A DNA stretch of 64,000 bases, from the NCBI RefSeq assembly GCF_001676655.1, contig NZ_LZDB01000002.1:744001-808000 (forward strand), in the 5' to 3' direction. Origin of the DNA: Perlucidibaca aquatica (lineage in GTDB: Bacteria; Pseudomonadota; Gammaproteobacteria; Pseudomonadales; Moraxellaceae). Made by a program: the position numbers and the translations under genes. The notes below the pieces were generated by a model. It saw only the letters and a list, made by a program, of their open reading frames with translations. It was not told where the DNA came from and ran no database searches. Every line of letters starts with the position of its first letter. Position 1 is the first letter of the stretch. Below, in pieces: positions 25,404 through 34,615 of the stretch.

Positions 25404-25882
25404 TGTTTATTGCACAACGCCAAGCCCTTCAAAATGCATGGTTGTCACGCTCTGCGTCGGACCGACGTATATTGACTCTACTGGCACTCGTGATGGTCCC
25501 CGCGATATTAGTGGGCGGTCTCTTGATCCCGGCACAGCGTGCCCAAGAAGCTGCTGAAAAGGAGTTTCAGCAGGCGTCCCAACTCTTGAATGACCTCCGT
25601 CAACATATCCCAAGTATGTCGGGCACTGGAGGCGTCTCTACCGTTGCTGCGTCAGCGTTACCGCAACGAGTGCAGCTCTTGGCCAGCAATGCTGGTTTAG
25701 CTTTAGAGCGTATGGAGTCAGATCCTGCAGGGGTGCGACTGGCTATGAAAAACGTGAAGTTAGCCAGTGTGATGACTTTTTTCCAACAATGTCGCAGCCA
25801 AGGCATTCGCGTTTTGGAAGCACAAATTACGCGTGATACGGCCACTAACACGAATCAAGTCCGGCTAAGACTCAGCGTTTAA
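25403..25882 (+). CDS. gspM: Type II secretion protein GspM
   Basis: The 159-residue protein has a short cytoplasmic N-terminus, one membrane helix (ILTLLALVMVPAILVGGLLI, about 22-42) and a periplasmic ferredoxin-like domain that pairs with GspL. It is the last visible gene of the operon; no gspN, gspC or gspD follows, and a strong terminator comes 15 bases after its stop. Confidence 0.92.
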   Translation: MFIAQRQALQNAWLSRSASDRRILTLLALVMVPAILVGGLLIPAQRAQEAAEKEFQQASQLLNDLRQHIPSMSGTGGVSTVAASALPQRVQLLASNAGLALERMESDPAGVRLAMKNVKLASVMTFFQQCRSQGIRVLEAQITRDTATNTNQVRLRLSV

Positions 25883-25896
25883 GCGTCTTTCAGAGT

Positions 25897-25925
25897 AAAA
25901 AAAACGGCCCGAAGGCCGTTTTTTT
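25897..25925. terminator. Bidirectional Rho-independent terminator, gspM/etf-QO
   Basis: Eight A, then CGGCC-CGAA-GGCCG, then seven T form a symmetric hairpin that can terminate both the gsp operon and the convergent ETF-QO gene, whose stop lies inside the T run on the plus strand. Confidence 0.93.
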
Positions 25926-27576
25926 ACATGTTGGGGTAGTTTGGACCACCACCACCTTCAGGAACCACCCAATTAATATTCTGGGCTGGGTCTTTGATGT
26001 CACATGTTTTGCAGTGAACGCAGTTCTGTGCATTGATCTGGAAACGCTTCTCGCCAGCGGCTTCTACGATTTCGTAGACGCCTGCCGGGCAGTAGCGCTG
26101 AGCCGGTTCCGCATAGAGCTTGAGGTTCTTGGTCAGCGGAATGCTGGCATCTTTCAAGGTCAGGTGGATCGGCTGATCTTCTTCGTGGTTGGTGTTGGAG
26201 ATAAACACCGACGACAGTTTGTCGAAGCTGATCTTGCCATCCGGCTTCGGATAGTCGATCGGCGTGTGGAACGAAGCCAGATCGAGCGTCTTGTAGTCGG
26301 GAGTAGTGTCGTGGATGTTGAACGGCAGCTTGCCGTCAAACAGATTCTGCTCCACGAAGTTGTATGCCGCACCCATGAAGGTTCCCATGCGATGCATGGC
26401 GGCGCCGAAGTTGCGCGCCTTGTACAGTTCTTCGTACAGCCAGGACGCTTCGAACTTATCAGCGTACTCAACGACTTCATCGCCACCGCTACGGCCGGCT
26501 TTGAGTGCGTCGAAAACACCTTCAGCAGCGAGCATGCCCGACTTCATGGCGGTGTGGCTGCCCTTGATCTTGGAGAAGTTCAGGAAGCCTGCGTCATCAC
26601 CAATCAACAAGCCACCGGGGAAGGTCAGCTTAGGCAGGGAGTTGAGACCACCCTTAACCACCGCACGCGCACCGTAAGAAATACGCTTGCCACCTTCCAG
26701 ATACTGCTTCAGCACTGGGTTGTGCTTGAGGCGCTGCATCTCGTCGAACGGCGACAGGTAGGGGTTGTGATAGGAGAGGTCGGTAATTAAACCTACGGTG
26801 ACCTGATTGTTTTCAGCGTGGTACATCCACCAGCCACCCGTCGAGCCGGTTTCGGTGAGTGGCCAACCAGCGCCATGCATAACCAGACCTTCTTGATGCT
26901 TAGCCGGGTCAATTTCCCAGAGCTCTTTGATGCCAATACCGTAGTGCTGCGGATCGGAATCTTTATCTAGCTCGAAGTGACTGATCAGCATTTTGCCGAG
27001 ATGACCGCGGCAGCCTTCAGCAAATAAGGTGTATTTGGCATGCAGTTCGTAACCTGGCGTGTACGAGTGCTTGTGCTCGCCAGTACGGGAAACACCCATA
27101 TCGCCGGTTGCTACGCCACGCACGCTGCCGTCTTCGTTGTACAGCACTTCTGAAGCGGCGAAGCCAGGGAAGAGCATGACTTCGAGCTCTTCTGCCTTGG
27201 TGGCCAACCAACGCACCACATTGCCGAGGCTAATGATGTAGTTGCCTTGGTTATGCATAGGCTTAGGAATAATCCAATCGGGCGTTTTAATTGCGCCAGT
27301 TTGGCTGGTCAGGAAATACACTTCATCGCCTTTCACAGGCACATTGAGTGGAGCACCTTCTTCTTTCCAATTGGGAAAGAGTTCTTCCATAGCGCGTGCT
27401 TCAAACACCGCACCAGAGAGAATGTGTGCGCCAAACTCAGAGCCTTTTTCAACCACACAAACAGACACTTCGTGACCGCTTTCAATGCTCAGCTGACGCA
27501 AACGGATGGCGGCCGACAGACCTGCAGGACCACCACCGACGATGACAACATCAAACTCCATCGCTTCTCTTTCCAC
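25924..27576 (-). CDS. Electron transfer flavoprotein-ubiquinone oxidoreductase
   Basis: ETF-QO is an inner-membrane-associated flavoprotein passing electrons from ETF, reduced by acyl-CoA dehydrogenases, to ubiquinone. The 550-residue protein has the FAD motif VVIVGGGPAGLSAAIRL, the GAHILSGAVFE block, and a C-terminal 4Fe-4S site built from Cys in QRYCPAGVYEI and NCVHCKTCDIKDP. GTG at 27576 is chosen because AAGGAG lies six bases upstream and the resulting N-terminus (xEREAMEFDVVIVG) matches known homologues; ATG 27561 is the alternative. Single gene, convergent with gspM. It would serve beta-oxidation of alkane-derived fatty acids. Confidence 0.96.
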   Translation of the reverse strand: MEREAMEFDVVIVGGGPAGLSAAIRLRQLSIESGHEVSVCVVEKGSEFGAHILSGAVFEARAMEELFPNWKEEGAPLNVPVKGDEVYFLTSQTGAIKTPDWIIPKPMHNQGNYIISLGNVVRWLATKAEELEVMLFPGFAASEVLYNEDGSVRGVATGDMGVSRTGEHKHSYTPGYELHAKYTLFAEGCRGHLGKMLISHFELDKDSDPQHYGIGIKELWEIDPAKHQEGLVMHGAGWPLTETGSTGGWWMYHAENNQVTVGLITDLSYHNPYLSPFDEMQRLKHNPVLKQYLEGGKRISYGARAVVKGGLNSLPKLTFPGGLLIGDDAGFLNFSKIKGSHTAMKSGMLAAEGVFDALKAGRSGGDEVVEYADKFEASWLYEELYKARNFGAAMHRMGTFMGAAYNFVEQNLFDGKLPFNIHDTTPDYKTLDLASFHTPIDYPKPDGKISFDKLSSVFISNTNHEEDQPIHLTLKDASIPLTKNLKLYAEPAQRYCPAGVYEIVEAAGEKRFQINAQNCVHCKTCDIKDPAQNINWVVPEGGGGPNYPNM

Positions 27577-27656
27577 GATGTACTCCTTCAAGGCACCCGA
27601 ATTCACGGGAAAATGAACTGCAAACCGTTTGCAGGCTCGCTTAAGTTAACTGGCAT

Positions 27657-27686
27657 AGTATAAAAGGGGTGTTTGCTACAGGCCAA
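27657..27686 (-). promoter_or_regulatory. Candidate promoter of the ETF-QO gene
   Basis: On the minus strand TTGGCC (27686-27681) and TATACT (27662-27657) are separated by 18 bases, about 80 bases upstream of the GTG start. The fit to sigma-70 is fair only. Confidence 0.35.
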
Positions 27687-27758
27687 TGATTTACCGCACA
27701 AATTGTCCGGTTTTTCTTGGACAGACCTCCGTCAAGGCCGCCCCGAACCCGTGAGAAC

Positions 27759-28352
27759 ATGAATATGACAGGCGAAGACAAGAAACCCTCCTTACGCAGT
27801 GATCCCATGCAAATCGCCCGACTCATCCAAACTGAAGGCGGAGAGAAGAAATTACCGCCTATTCATCTCTGGAACCCAGAGTTTTGCGGCGACATTGATA
27901 TGGAGATTAAGCGCAACGGCCAGTGGTTTTATATGGGCACACCGATTGGCCGTCCTGCGCTGGTGAAGCTATTCAGCTCGGTCATGCGACGTGAAGACGA
28001 TGATGCGTATTACTTAGTCACGCCGGTAGAGAAAGTCCGAATTCGCGTTGAAGATGCGCCTTTTCTCATTACCTTGGTCGAGCGCATTGAGCGAAACGGC
28101 TCACTTTTTTTGCAGTTGACCACACAAACAGGTGATGTTGTTATCGCAGGAGAGGAGCATCCTATTTGGCTGGAATATCATGAGGATGAGCCACATCCCT
28201 GCGTACATATCCGAGATCGCTTACATGCCCTGATTGGCCGTAATGCCTACTACCAACTCATCGAGTGGGGGACAGCAAGAGACAACGCAGACGGTCGGCA
28301 AGAATTGGTTGTAACAAGTGCCGGCGCAACCTTTGTGATCGGTCATTTCTAA
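27759..28352 (+). CDS. DUF1285 domain protein
   Basis: From ATG 27759 the product is 197 residues; TTG 27717 would lengthen it without support. The core resembles DUF1285: LPPIHLWNPEFCGDIDMEI, then WFYMGTPIGRPALVKLFSSVMRRE and YYLVTPVEKVRIRVED, all strongly conserved in proteobacterial members. The fold is a small beta-rich cytoplasmic domain of unknown function. It stands alone between the divergent ETF-QO gene and the convergent rapA. Confidence 0.85.
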   Translation: MNMTGEDKKPSLRSDPMQIARLIQTEGGEKKLPPIHLWNPEFCGDIDMEIKRNGQWFYMGTPIGRPALVKLFSSVMRREDDDAYYLVTPVEKVRIRVEDAPFLITLVERIERNGSLFLQLTTQTGDVVIAGEEHPIWLEYHEDEPHPCVHIRDRLHALIGRNAYYQLIEWGTARDNADGRQELVVTSAGATFVIGHF

Positions 28353-28366
28353 GCGCCGGCACTTCG
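28317..28366. terminator. Long-loop hairpin spanning the DUF1285 stop codon
   Basis: AGTGCCGGCGC (28317-28327) and GCGCCGGCACT (28353-28363) are a perfect 11-bp inverted repeat enclosing 25 bases that contain the last codons and TAA of the DUF1285 gene; TCGTTTT follows. It probably terminates this transcript and may also act on convergent rapA, but the loop is large for a standard terminator. Confidence 0.55.
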
Positions 28367-28372
28367 TTTTAG

Positions 28373-31186
28373 TTATGCCGCAATGATTAACCGGACAGCA
28401 TAGAGCGACATTTGCAGTCGCTCTAGTGCCGCCAGTCCCTCGGCAACGCGCTGTTGCTGAGCTTGCACTTCGCTATCACGTACCGATGGATTTACCTTTT
28501 GTAGGGCTTGGAGGCGTTGTAATTCGCCACCTTCCAGTGCCTGCCAAGCCGCCTGCGCGGTAATCAAACATTGTGCTGCCTGAGACTGAGCCTCTGTTTC
28601 TGCCCCCTTGAGCAGCCCTTCGGCATCATCGCGATGCGCTTTAATCACCGTACGCGCCAGTTTGTTTTCCGGTACGTCTAGCTGTCGGGCCAGTGATGCG
28701 GCATTAACCTGTGGGGCTAGGTTGCGCCCCTTATTGTCGATCAGTAGGCGTAAGGGTTCGGATGGCAGAACTCGGTCCAAGGCTAAGCCCTTTGGCGCCT
28801 GTGCGGTGGCCTGATACCAGGCTTCCAGCAACAGCGTACCGGGCTTAATGGACTTATTACGCAAAACGGCGACTTGCACACTGCCTTGGGGGGCCGTCTG
28901 CATCCACTCCAAGACACCATGCACCATGGGATGTTCCCAGGTCAGGTATTGCCACTCTTCATGCGCTAATGCGGTGGCACGATCGGCACAGACGGTCATG
29001 CCATCCGGATCGAGCCCAGGGAAGGCATCAATGAGCTGGTGCTCGCCGGGTTGTAAAATCCAGGTGCGTGGAGACCCGTGATCTTCGACATGCACGCCAA
29101 ACGCTTCCCAAGCAGCCAACATAAACTCATCGAGGCGCGTATCGCTATCCTGAGCAGCAAGGGCAGCGGCGAGGGGATCTGCCAAGTCACGACGACAGGA
29201 TTGCAGTTCAAGTAAACGATCGCGGCCTTCTGCCAACTCGTCTTCCAATGTTTCTCTGAGGGCAACGGCCTTTTCAATCAGCTCATCGAGGTCGGCTTCC
29301 GGAGCAGATGGCTTCAGCAGCGGCTTTAACTCATCTAAATAGTGTTCATGCACGGTCGGCGCCGTGGGCGAGCAGCGTGAAAATACCGCTAGAGCTTCCT
29401 GATACCAGCGCAACAAGCGGGCTTGAGCAGAGCCCGCTAAGTAGGGCACATGAAGCTGAATGGTCTGTGTTTGCCCAATACGATCGAGGCGACCGATGCG
29501 CTGTTCGAGCTGATCGGGGTTATCGGGTAAGTCAAAAAGCACCAGATGGTGGGCAAACTGGAAGTTACGCCCCTCAGAACCAATTTCCGAGCACAGGAGA
29601 ATTTGTGCGCCCATTTCGGGCTCAGCAAAATAAGCAGCAGCTCGGTCGCGCTCCAGCAGATTCATGCCCTCATGGAACACAGCGGTGCGAATGCCTTCCC
29701 GCAGACGCAGCCAATTCTCCAAGGCCTCGGCAATAGGAGCGGTACGGGTGATGAGCAAGCATTTATCGCGCTTATGTGACTTCAGCCATGCCGCAAGCCA
29801 CGGTAGGCGAGGGTCGTCCGCAAGCCAAGTGTCTTCATCCACACGGGTTTCCGGCCAAATTGCGCCTTTATTCACCCAAGGTGCGAAGCTTTCTGGCACG
29901 GGCAGACTAACCAAGTGGCTGACACGCTCGGGGAAGCCACCCACGGCGGCACGTGTATTTCTAAACAACACACGACCTAAGCCATGGCGGTCCAAAAGCG
30001 CATTTAAAGCCAGCTCACGACCTTCGTTGGTGCTGAGATCGAAACTCAGGTCAGACAACAGGTGGTGTAAATGTTTTTGGGTTTCTGCGGAGACTTTGCC
30101 CGATAACAGCGCATCGGCCAGATCGCGAGTGTCGCGCCAGCTATCGTGTTCATCCAAGAATGCATCCAGCGATGGATAGCGCGCCGGATCCAGTAAGTGC
30201 AGGCGAGCATAATGACTTTCCACGCCCAATTGCTCGGGAGTGGCTGTCAGTAGCAATAAACCCGGTACACGGGCTGAAAGCAGTGAAACCACTTCATATT
30301 CAATGCTGGGGTCTTCTGGCGACCAAGCCAGATGATGCGCCTCATCCACCACTAACACATCCCAAGGGGCATCTAAGGCGGAGGTCAGCAAATGCGGGTG
30401 ATCGGTCAGCAAAGACAGCGGTGCAATCACCATTTGCTCACTTAGGAACGGGTTATCGCCGTCTTCAATGAGGCTAGCGCAGCGTTCTAAGTCAAACAGG
30501 CTAAAGGCCAGGTTAAAGCGACGACGCATCTCCACTAACCACTGATGAACCAAGCTGTCGGGCAGCAAGATCAATACCCGCGAGGCTCGCCCTTGCTGAA
30601 TCTGAGCATGCAAAATCAAGCCTGCTTCAATGGTTTTCCCCAAGCCCACTTCATCGGCCAATAACACACGCGGACTCAGGCGCTGAGCAACCGTTTGGGC
30701 AACCGAGAGTTGGTGAGGAATGAGGCCAATTCGGGCGCCCAGCAAACCTCGTGCGGGATGTTGCGAGAGCTTTTGCTGCTCACGAATAGCATTCAAACGC
30801 AGCTGGAACCATTGCTTTCCATCCACCTGCGCTGCCAATAGTCGTTCACGTGGTCGTGACAAACGTAAATCGGCAGACAAACGGGTTTCCATTAAATCCT
30901 TGGTGTTCCCGGCCTCATTAACGACGCCATAACAAAAAAGCCCATGGCGCTCTTGCACACTTTGCACAACCCAATGCCCACCTTCGGCATCTTCAACTTT
31001 ATCGCCCGCACTGAATTGAATGCGGGTGAGTGGCGCATTGGCTCGGGCATAAACACGAGTCTCTTCGCTGCGCGGGAACAACACGGTCATGGCGCGGGCA
31101 TCCGCCTCCATAACAACGCCGAGTCCAAGTTCAGGTTCTGCGTCAGATATCCAGCGCTGCCCTAGGGCAGGAGTGTTATTTTTCAT
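28373..31186 (-). CDS. rapA: RNA polymerase-associated ATP-dependent protein RapA
   Basis: RapA is a Swi2/Snf2-type translocase that binds RNA polymerase and helps recycle it after termination. The 937-residue protein (E. coli 968) opens with MKNNTPALGQRWISDAEPELGLG, has Walker A in ADEVGLGKTIEAGLI, the DEAH box VVDEAHHLAWSPE, motif III LLLTATPEQLG and the C-terminal helicase motif QLEQRIGRLDRIGQ. It follows the pseudouridine synthase by 15 bases on the minus strand, with no evident ribosome site, so translation may depend on coupling. Confidence 0.96.
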   Translation of the reverse strand: MKNNTPALGQRWISDAEPELGLGVVMEADARAMTVLFPRSEETRVYARANAPLTRIQFSAGDKVEDAEGGHWVVQSVQERHGLFCYGVVNEAGNTKDLMETRLSADLRLSRPRERLLAAQVDGKQWFQLRLNAIREQQKLSQHPARGLLGARIGLIPHQLSVAQTVAQRLSPRVLLADEVGLGKTIEAGLILHAQIQQGRASRVLILLPDSLVHQWLVEMRRRFNLAFSLFDLERCASLIEDGDNPFLSEQMVIAPLSLLTDHPHLLTSALDAPWDVLVVDEAHHLAWSPEDPSIEYEVVSLLSARVPGLLLLTATPEQLGVESHYARLHLLDPARYPSLDAFLDEHDSWRDTRDLADALLSGKVSAETQKHLHHLLSDLSFDLSTNEGRELALNALLDRHGLGRVLFRNTRAAVGGFPERVSHLVSLPVPESFAPWVNKGAIWPETRVDEDTWLADDPRLPWLAAWLKSHKRDKCLLITRTAPIAEALENWLRLREGIRTAVFHEGMNLLERDRAAAYFAEPEMGAQILLCSEIGSEGRNFQFAHHLVLFDLPDNPDQLEQRIGRLDRIGQTQTIQLHVPYLAGSAQARLLRWYQEALAVFSRCSPTAPTVHEHYLDELKPLLKPSAPEADLDELIEKAVALRETLEDELAEGRDRLLELQSCRRDLADPLAAALAAQDSDTRLDEFMLAAWEAFGVHVEDHGSPRTWILQPGEHQLIDAFPGLDPDGMTVCADRATALAHEEWQYLTWEHPMVHGVLEWMQTAPQGSVQVAVLRNKSIKPGTLLLEAWYQATAQAPKGLALDRVLPSEPLRLLIDNKGRNLAPQVNAASLARQLDVPENKLARTVIKAHRDDAEGLLKGAETEAQSQAAQCLITAQAAWQALEGGELQRLQALQKVNPSVRDSEVQAQQQRVAEGLAALERLQMSLYAVRLIIAA

Positions 31187-31201
31187 GAGGTTAGCGTTTA
31201 T

Positions 31202-31879
31202 TCAAGATAAAATGGATGAGAAATTTTCGGCCGACAAATAGCGCATGCGCTGGCCAGTACCGGGGTGATCGAACGCCAATTCATTTGCGTGTAAGCACAG
31301 TCGTGGGCTGGCTTGTTGCCAGTTTTCTGGGGCGTACAGGCTATCTCCCAGAATCGGATGGCCAATGGCCTGTAAATGCACACGCAACTGATGCGTTCGC
31401 CCCGTATAGGGTTCTAAGGCGACCAATGTCGTCGTCGAAAAACGCTGAATGACCTGCCACAGCGTTCGAGCCGGCTTACCTAGCTGTAGGTCCACGACTT
31501 GGCGGGGTTTGATTTCCGGGGCATAGCGCATCGCTAATTCAATTTCACCCGCGTCGTCTTGCAGTATGCCTGCCACTAAAGCGGTATAGCGCTTATCGAC
31601 GGTACGTGCTTGAAATTGCTTGCCTAAGTGACTAATGGCCTCTTTGTGCCGACCAAATACCATCACGCCAGAGGTGTCACGATCAAGGCGGTGGACAGCA
31701 TGGATGCTGGGGTCAAAGGCTTGCAGGCGGGTCAAGATACTGTCTTGCTTGTCTTCACCAACACCTGGAACACTGTGTATGCCAGAAGGCTTGAGTAAAA
31801 CCACGCAGTCGCGATCAGCATAAAGCACATCGAGACCCGGGCAAGGGCAGGGCAGTGCTGGCGTGAGGGTCTCTTTCAT
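31202..31879 (-). CDS. rluA: RluA-family pseudouridine synthase
   Basis: The 225-residue enzyme converts uridine to pseudouridine in structured RNA. The catalytic Asp sits in HRLDRDTSG, with KPSGIHSVPG upstream and PYTGRTHQLRVHLQAIGHPILGD downstream. Short length and lack of an S4 domain point to RluA itself (E. coli 219 residues), which modifies 23S rRNA U746 and tRNA U32, rather than RluC or RluD. It lies 15 bases from both flanking genes. Confidence 0.88.
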   Translation of the reverse strand: MKETLTPALPCPCPGLDVLYADRDCVVLLKPSGIHSVPGVGEDKQDSILTRLQAFDPSIHAVHRLDRDTSGVMVFGRHKEAISHLGKQFQARTVDKRYTALVAGILQDDAGEIELAMRYAPEIKPRQVVDLQLGKPARTLWQVIQRFSTTTLVALEPYTGRTHQLRVHLQAIGHPILGDSLYAPENWQQASPRLCLHANELAFDHPGTGQRMRYLSAENFSSILS

Positions 31880-31894
31880 GCGGCGGATTGTACA

Positions 31895-33109
31895 CTAAGC
31901 AAAAGAGGGGGCCGCACGAAAATGACGGCGTGCCAGTAAAATCGCCATAAACTGCAAGCCTGCGCTTACAAAGAACGTAGAACCTAAGCGCCAGTCATCG
32001 GCGGGCAACGTAGACACCATGCCAAGCAATGGCGTGCCTATTAGTGGTGCAATCACGGTCATTAAGCTAGCAATAGAATTTAACGCACCTTGAGTTAGGC
32101 CTTGCTCAGACTCATGTGCCGCTTTCGAGATAATGCCTTGTAGTGCTGGAGACGCCGTAAACGACAAAATATTGGCTGTGATTAACAGGTACAGCATCCA
32201 GCTTTGATCGATCAGGCCATAGCCTATCGAGGCCAACATCGCAGAAGTCATCGCCATCATGGCCAATTTTTGTTCGCCAAAGCGCTGCAATAATGAGCCC
32301 ATAAACACGCCTTGAGCCAAAACCGCCATTAAACCGACCAAGCACAGGGCCATGCCGTTATCTGCTGGCTGCCATTGGAAACGAAAACTCGTGTACAGCA
32401 CCCACGTTGTTTGCAGTATCCATTGGGCCAGTAGTATTAAAGAATAGACTACGATAAGTAATCCAACCCCTTGTAATCCTTTGAGATGCTTCAGTGCGCC
32501 AAAGGGATTGGCCTGACTTAGCTTCAGCGGCCGACGGCGCTCAACCGACAACGACTCCGGCAGCACAAACCAACCATAGAGGCCATTTAGCAATGCCATG
32601 GCTGAGGCAATCCAAAAGGGCAGCCTGAGGTCGTCGCTGGCTAAAATACCGCCGAGCGCAGGACCCACAATAAAACCTAAGCCAAAAGCTGCACCAATGG
32701 CGCCAAAGCCTTTGCTGCGCTCGGCTGGCGTGGTGATGTCGGCGACATAGGCATTGGCTACGGTAAAGCTAGCACTCGTAGCGCCGCTCAGCACGCGGGA
32801 TAGCAGCAAAATGAGTAGCGAGTCTGTGGTGGCCGAAATGAGATACGCCGAGCCAAGACCGAAAATGGATAGCAACAAAATGGGACGTCGACCAAAGCGA
32901 TCACTCAGCGCACCCAGTAACGGCATGGCTAAGAACTGGGTGATGCCAAAGGTCACCATCAAGGCGCCATACCAATACGACTGCAAGTCCGGAGAGCCAG
33001 CCAATTCGCCAACCAAGGATGGCAAGACCGGTAGCATCAACCCAATACCCAGCATGTCGACAAAAACGGTGATGAGAATAAACCGCAGGCTTGCACGTGA
33101 ATGTCGCAT
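31895..33109 (-). CDS. MFS transporter, TetA-like drug:proton antiporter
   Basis: The 404-residue protein shows about 12 hydrophobic helices, the MFS motif A GALSDRFGRRPIL between helices 2 and 3, and a GPALGGILAS motif C-like stretch. Its N-terminus (RFILITVFVDMLGIGLMLPVLPSLVGEL) is typical of the Tet/TCR efflux family. A chromosomal housekeeping setting beside rluA and rapA and no tetR neighbour argue against an acquired resistance gene; the substrate is unknown. Confidence 0.88.
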   Translation of the reverse strand: MRHSRASLRFILITVFVDMLGIGLMLPVLPSLVGELAGSPDLQSYWYGALMVTFGITQFLAMPLLGALSDRFGRRPILLLSIFGLGSAYLISATTDSLLILLLSRVLSGATSASFTVANAYVADITTPAERSKGFGAIGAAFGLGFIVGPALGGILASDDLRLPFWIASAMALLNGLYGWFVLPESLSVERRRPLKLSQANPFGALKHLKGLQGVGLLIVVYSLILLAQWILQTTWVLYTSFRFQWQPADNGMALCLVGLMAVLAQGVFMGSLLQRFGEQKLAMMAMTSAMLASIGYGLIDQSWMLYLLITANILSFTASPALQGIISKAAHESEQGLTQGALNSIASLMTVIAPLIGTPLLGMVSTLPADDWRLGSTFFVSAGLQFMAILLARRHFRAAPSFA

Positions 33110-33301
33110 TCTGATTCCTGGCCGTCATGTGGGCTTCAGCTGATGGCGCATAGTAGCGAAAGTTAGGCATTTTCGGTGCCATACTTATCTTCGTATAATT
33201 TATATTATGTTAAATCGTATTTATAAGTCAGCGCCCACAGGGTTATCTGCGTTAGAGTCACTCTACTCATTCATTGACTTGAATCGACTCTCGGAAGCCC
33301 A
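33110..33301. promoter_or_regulatory. Divergent A+T-rich control region
   Basis: The 192-bp gap between the MFS gene and the alpha/beta hydrolase gene contains an A+T-rich stretch with TATAAT at 33194-33199 on the plus strand and similar TATA-rich sequence on the minus strand. No convincing -35 box was found at the proper distance, so exact promoters are not assigned. Confidence 0.35.
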
Positions 33302-34615
33302 ATGCACGTTAAGCACTATCGACACCTCCTTTCCATACTGACACTTACTGTTTGTAGTTTCAGCCTCGTGGGCCACGCTAAAAGCATCGATGCCAATAGT
33401 TATAACTACCCACTGACAAATCCCTTCGAAGCCACCATTGCTACAACCCCTACCGTATTGCAGCCGGCGGACTTGCCGTCCAATCGCAACATTGATCAAG
33501 ACGACTACGAGTTGAATCTCAGGCCAGAGCGTGAATTCACGTTGCCCGACAACTTTTGGGCCGTTAAAAAGCTGAAATATCGGATTGCGCGTCAACCTGG
33601 CCCAGCCCCACTGATTTTTCTCATCGCGGGCACTGGCTCAAACTACGCCAGCAGCACCATGGATTTCCTTAAGAAAGTCTTTTATCGCGATGGCTTTCAC
33701 GTCGTGCAGCTGTCTTCGCCGACCAGTTACGACTTTATGGCTGGTGCCTCCCGCTACGCCACACCCGGCTACAGCCCGGAAGATGCTCGCGATCTGTATA
33801 ACGTGATGAATGCCGTTAAAGCGCAGCAAAATCAGCTTAAAGTCACCGAGTATCACTTACTGGGATATAGTTTAGGTGGTCTGAATGCGGCCTTTGTCAG
33901 TCGCCTGGATGAAGAAAAGAAAAGCTTTAACTTCAAGCGCGTGCTGATGATTAACCCGCCGGTCAATCTGGCAACCTCTGTGAGCAATCTGGATAAGCTG
34001 GTGCAGACGAATGTTAAGGGCGTGAATGATGATCAAACCTTCTTTGAGCTTATCTTCACTAAGTTAGCGACGTATTTCCGCGCTAAAGGCCATATTCAGC
34101 TCGATGCCGCCATGCTCTATGACTTCCAGCAGTCATCGCAAAGCCTTAGTAATGAAGAGCTGGCCATGTTAATTGGCACGACGTTCCGCTTTTCCGCGGC
34201 GGATATCGTGTTCACAACGGACCTGGTGAATCGGCGTGGCAGTATTGTTCCGCTCGATAGTGTTATTACCGAAACCAGCTCTTTAACGCCCTACTTCCAG
34301 GCATCCCTGCGTTGCAATTTCACTTGCTACATCAATCATCAGTTACTCCCGTTCTGGCGCCAACGTTTTGAAGGCCGTGATTTGGATCAACTGATTAATG
34401 ATTCTAGTCTGACTGTACTGGCTGACTACCTCCAGAACAGTCCAAAAATTGGCGTGATGACCAACGCGGACGACCTCATTTTGGGGCGCGGCGACTTAAC
34501 TTTTCTGCGTAAAACCTTTGCTCAGCGGCTCACCGTGTATCCCTACGGGGGGCACTTAGGAAATCTAAATTTCCGAATCAACGTCGCTGATATGCTGGAG
34601 TTCTTCCATGAATAA
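33302..34615 (+). CDS. Exported alpha/beta hydrolase
   Basis: The 437-residue precursor has a Sec signal peptide (hydrophobic core about 10-22, cleavage likely after GHA at 25) and an alpha/beta hydrolase fold with LIFLIAGTGSNYASS near residue 100 and the nucleophile elbow GYSLGG about residue 190. A late NADDLI segment could supply the acid and PYGGHLGN the catalytic histidine. It overlaps the MlaA-like gene by eight bases. The pairing suggests a periplasmic esterase or phospholipase linked to outer-membrane lipid handling; substrate unproven. Confidence 0.85.
   Translation: MHVKHYRHLLSILTLTVCSFSLVGHAKSIDANSYNYPLTNPFEATIATTPTVLQPADLPSNRNIDQDDYELNLRPEREFTLPDNFWAVKKLKYRIARQPGPAPLIFLIAGTGSNYASSTMDFLKKVFYRDGFHVVQLSSPTSYDFMAGASRYATPGYSPEDARDLYNVMNAVKAQQNQLKVTEYHLLGYSLGGLNAAFVSRLDEEKKSFNFKRVLMINPPVNLATSVSNLDKLVQTNVKGVNDDQTFFELIFTKLATYFRAKGHIQLDAAMLYDFQQSSQSLSNEELAMLIGTTFRFSAADIVFTTDLVNRRGSIVPLDSVITETSSLTPYFQASLRCNFTCYINHQLLPFWRQRFEGRDLDQLINDSSLTVLADYLQNSPKIGVMTNADDLILGRGDLTFLRKTFAQRLTVYPYGGHLGNLNFRINVADMLEFFHE

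Noticed and set aside
26014-26790. 258-codon open frame on the plus strand opposite the ETF-QO gene
   Set aside because: It is the antisense shadow of a strongly conserved gene whose C-terminal Fe-S motifs and FAD motif are intact; its translation shows no recognisable motif and has no ribosome site.
31895-33109. TetA-like transporter as an acquired tetracycline resistance gene
   Set aside because: No tetR, mobile element or compositional break was seen around it; it sits in a run with rluA and rapA and looks like a resident chromosomal exporter.
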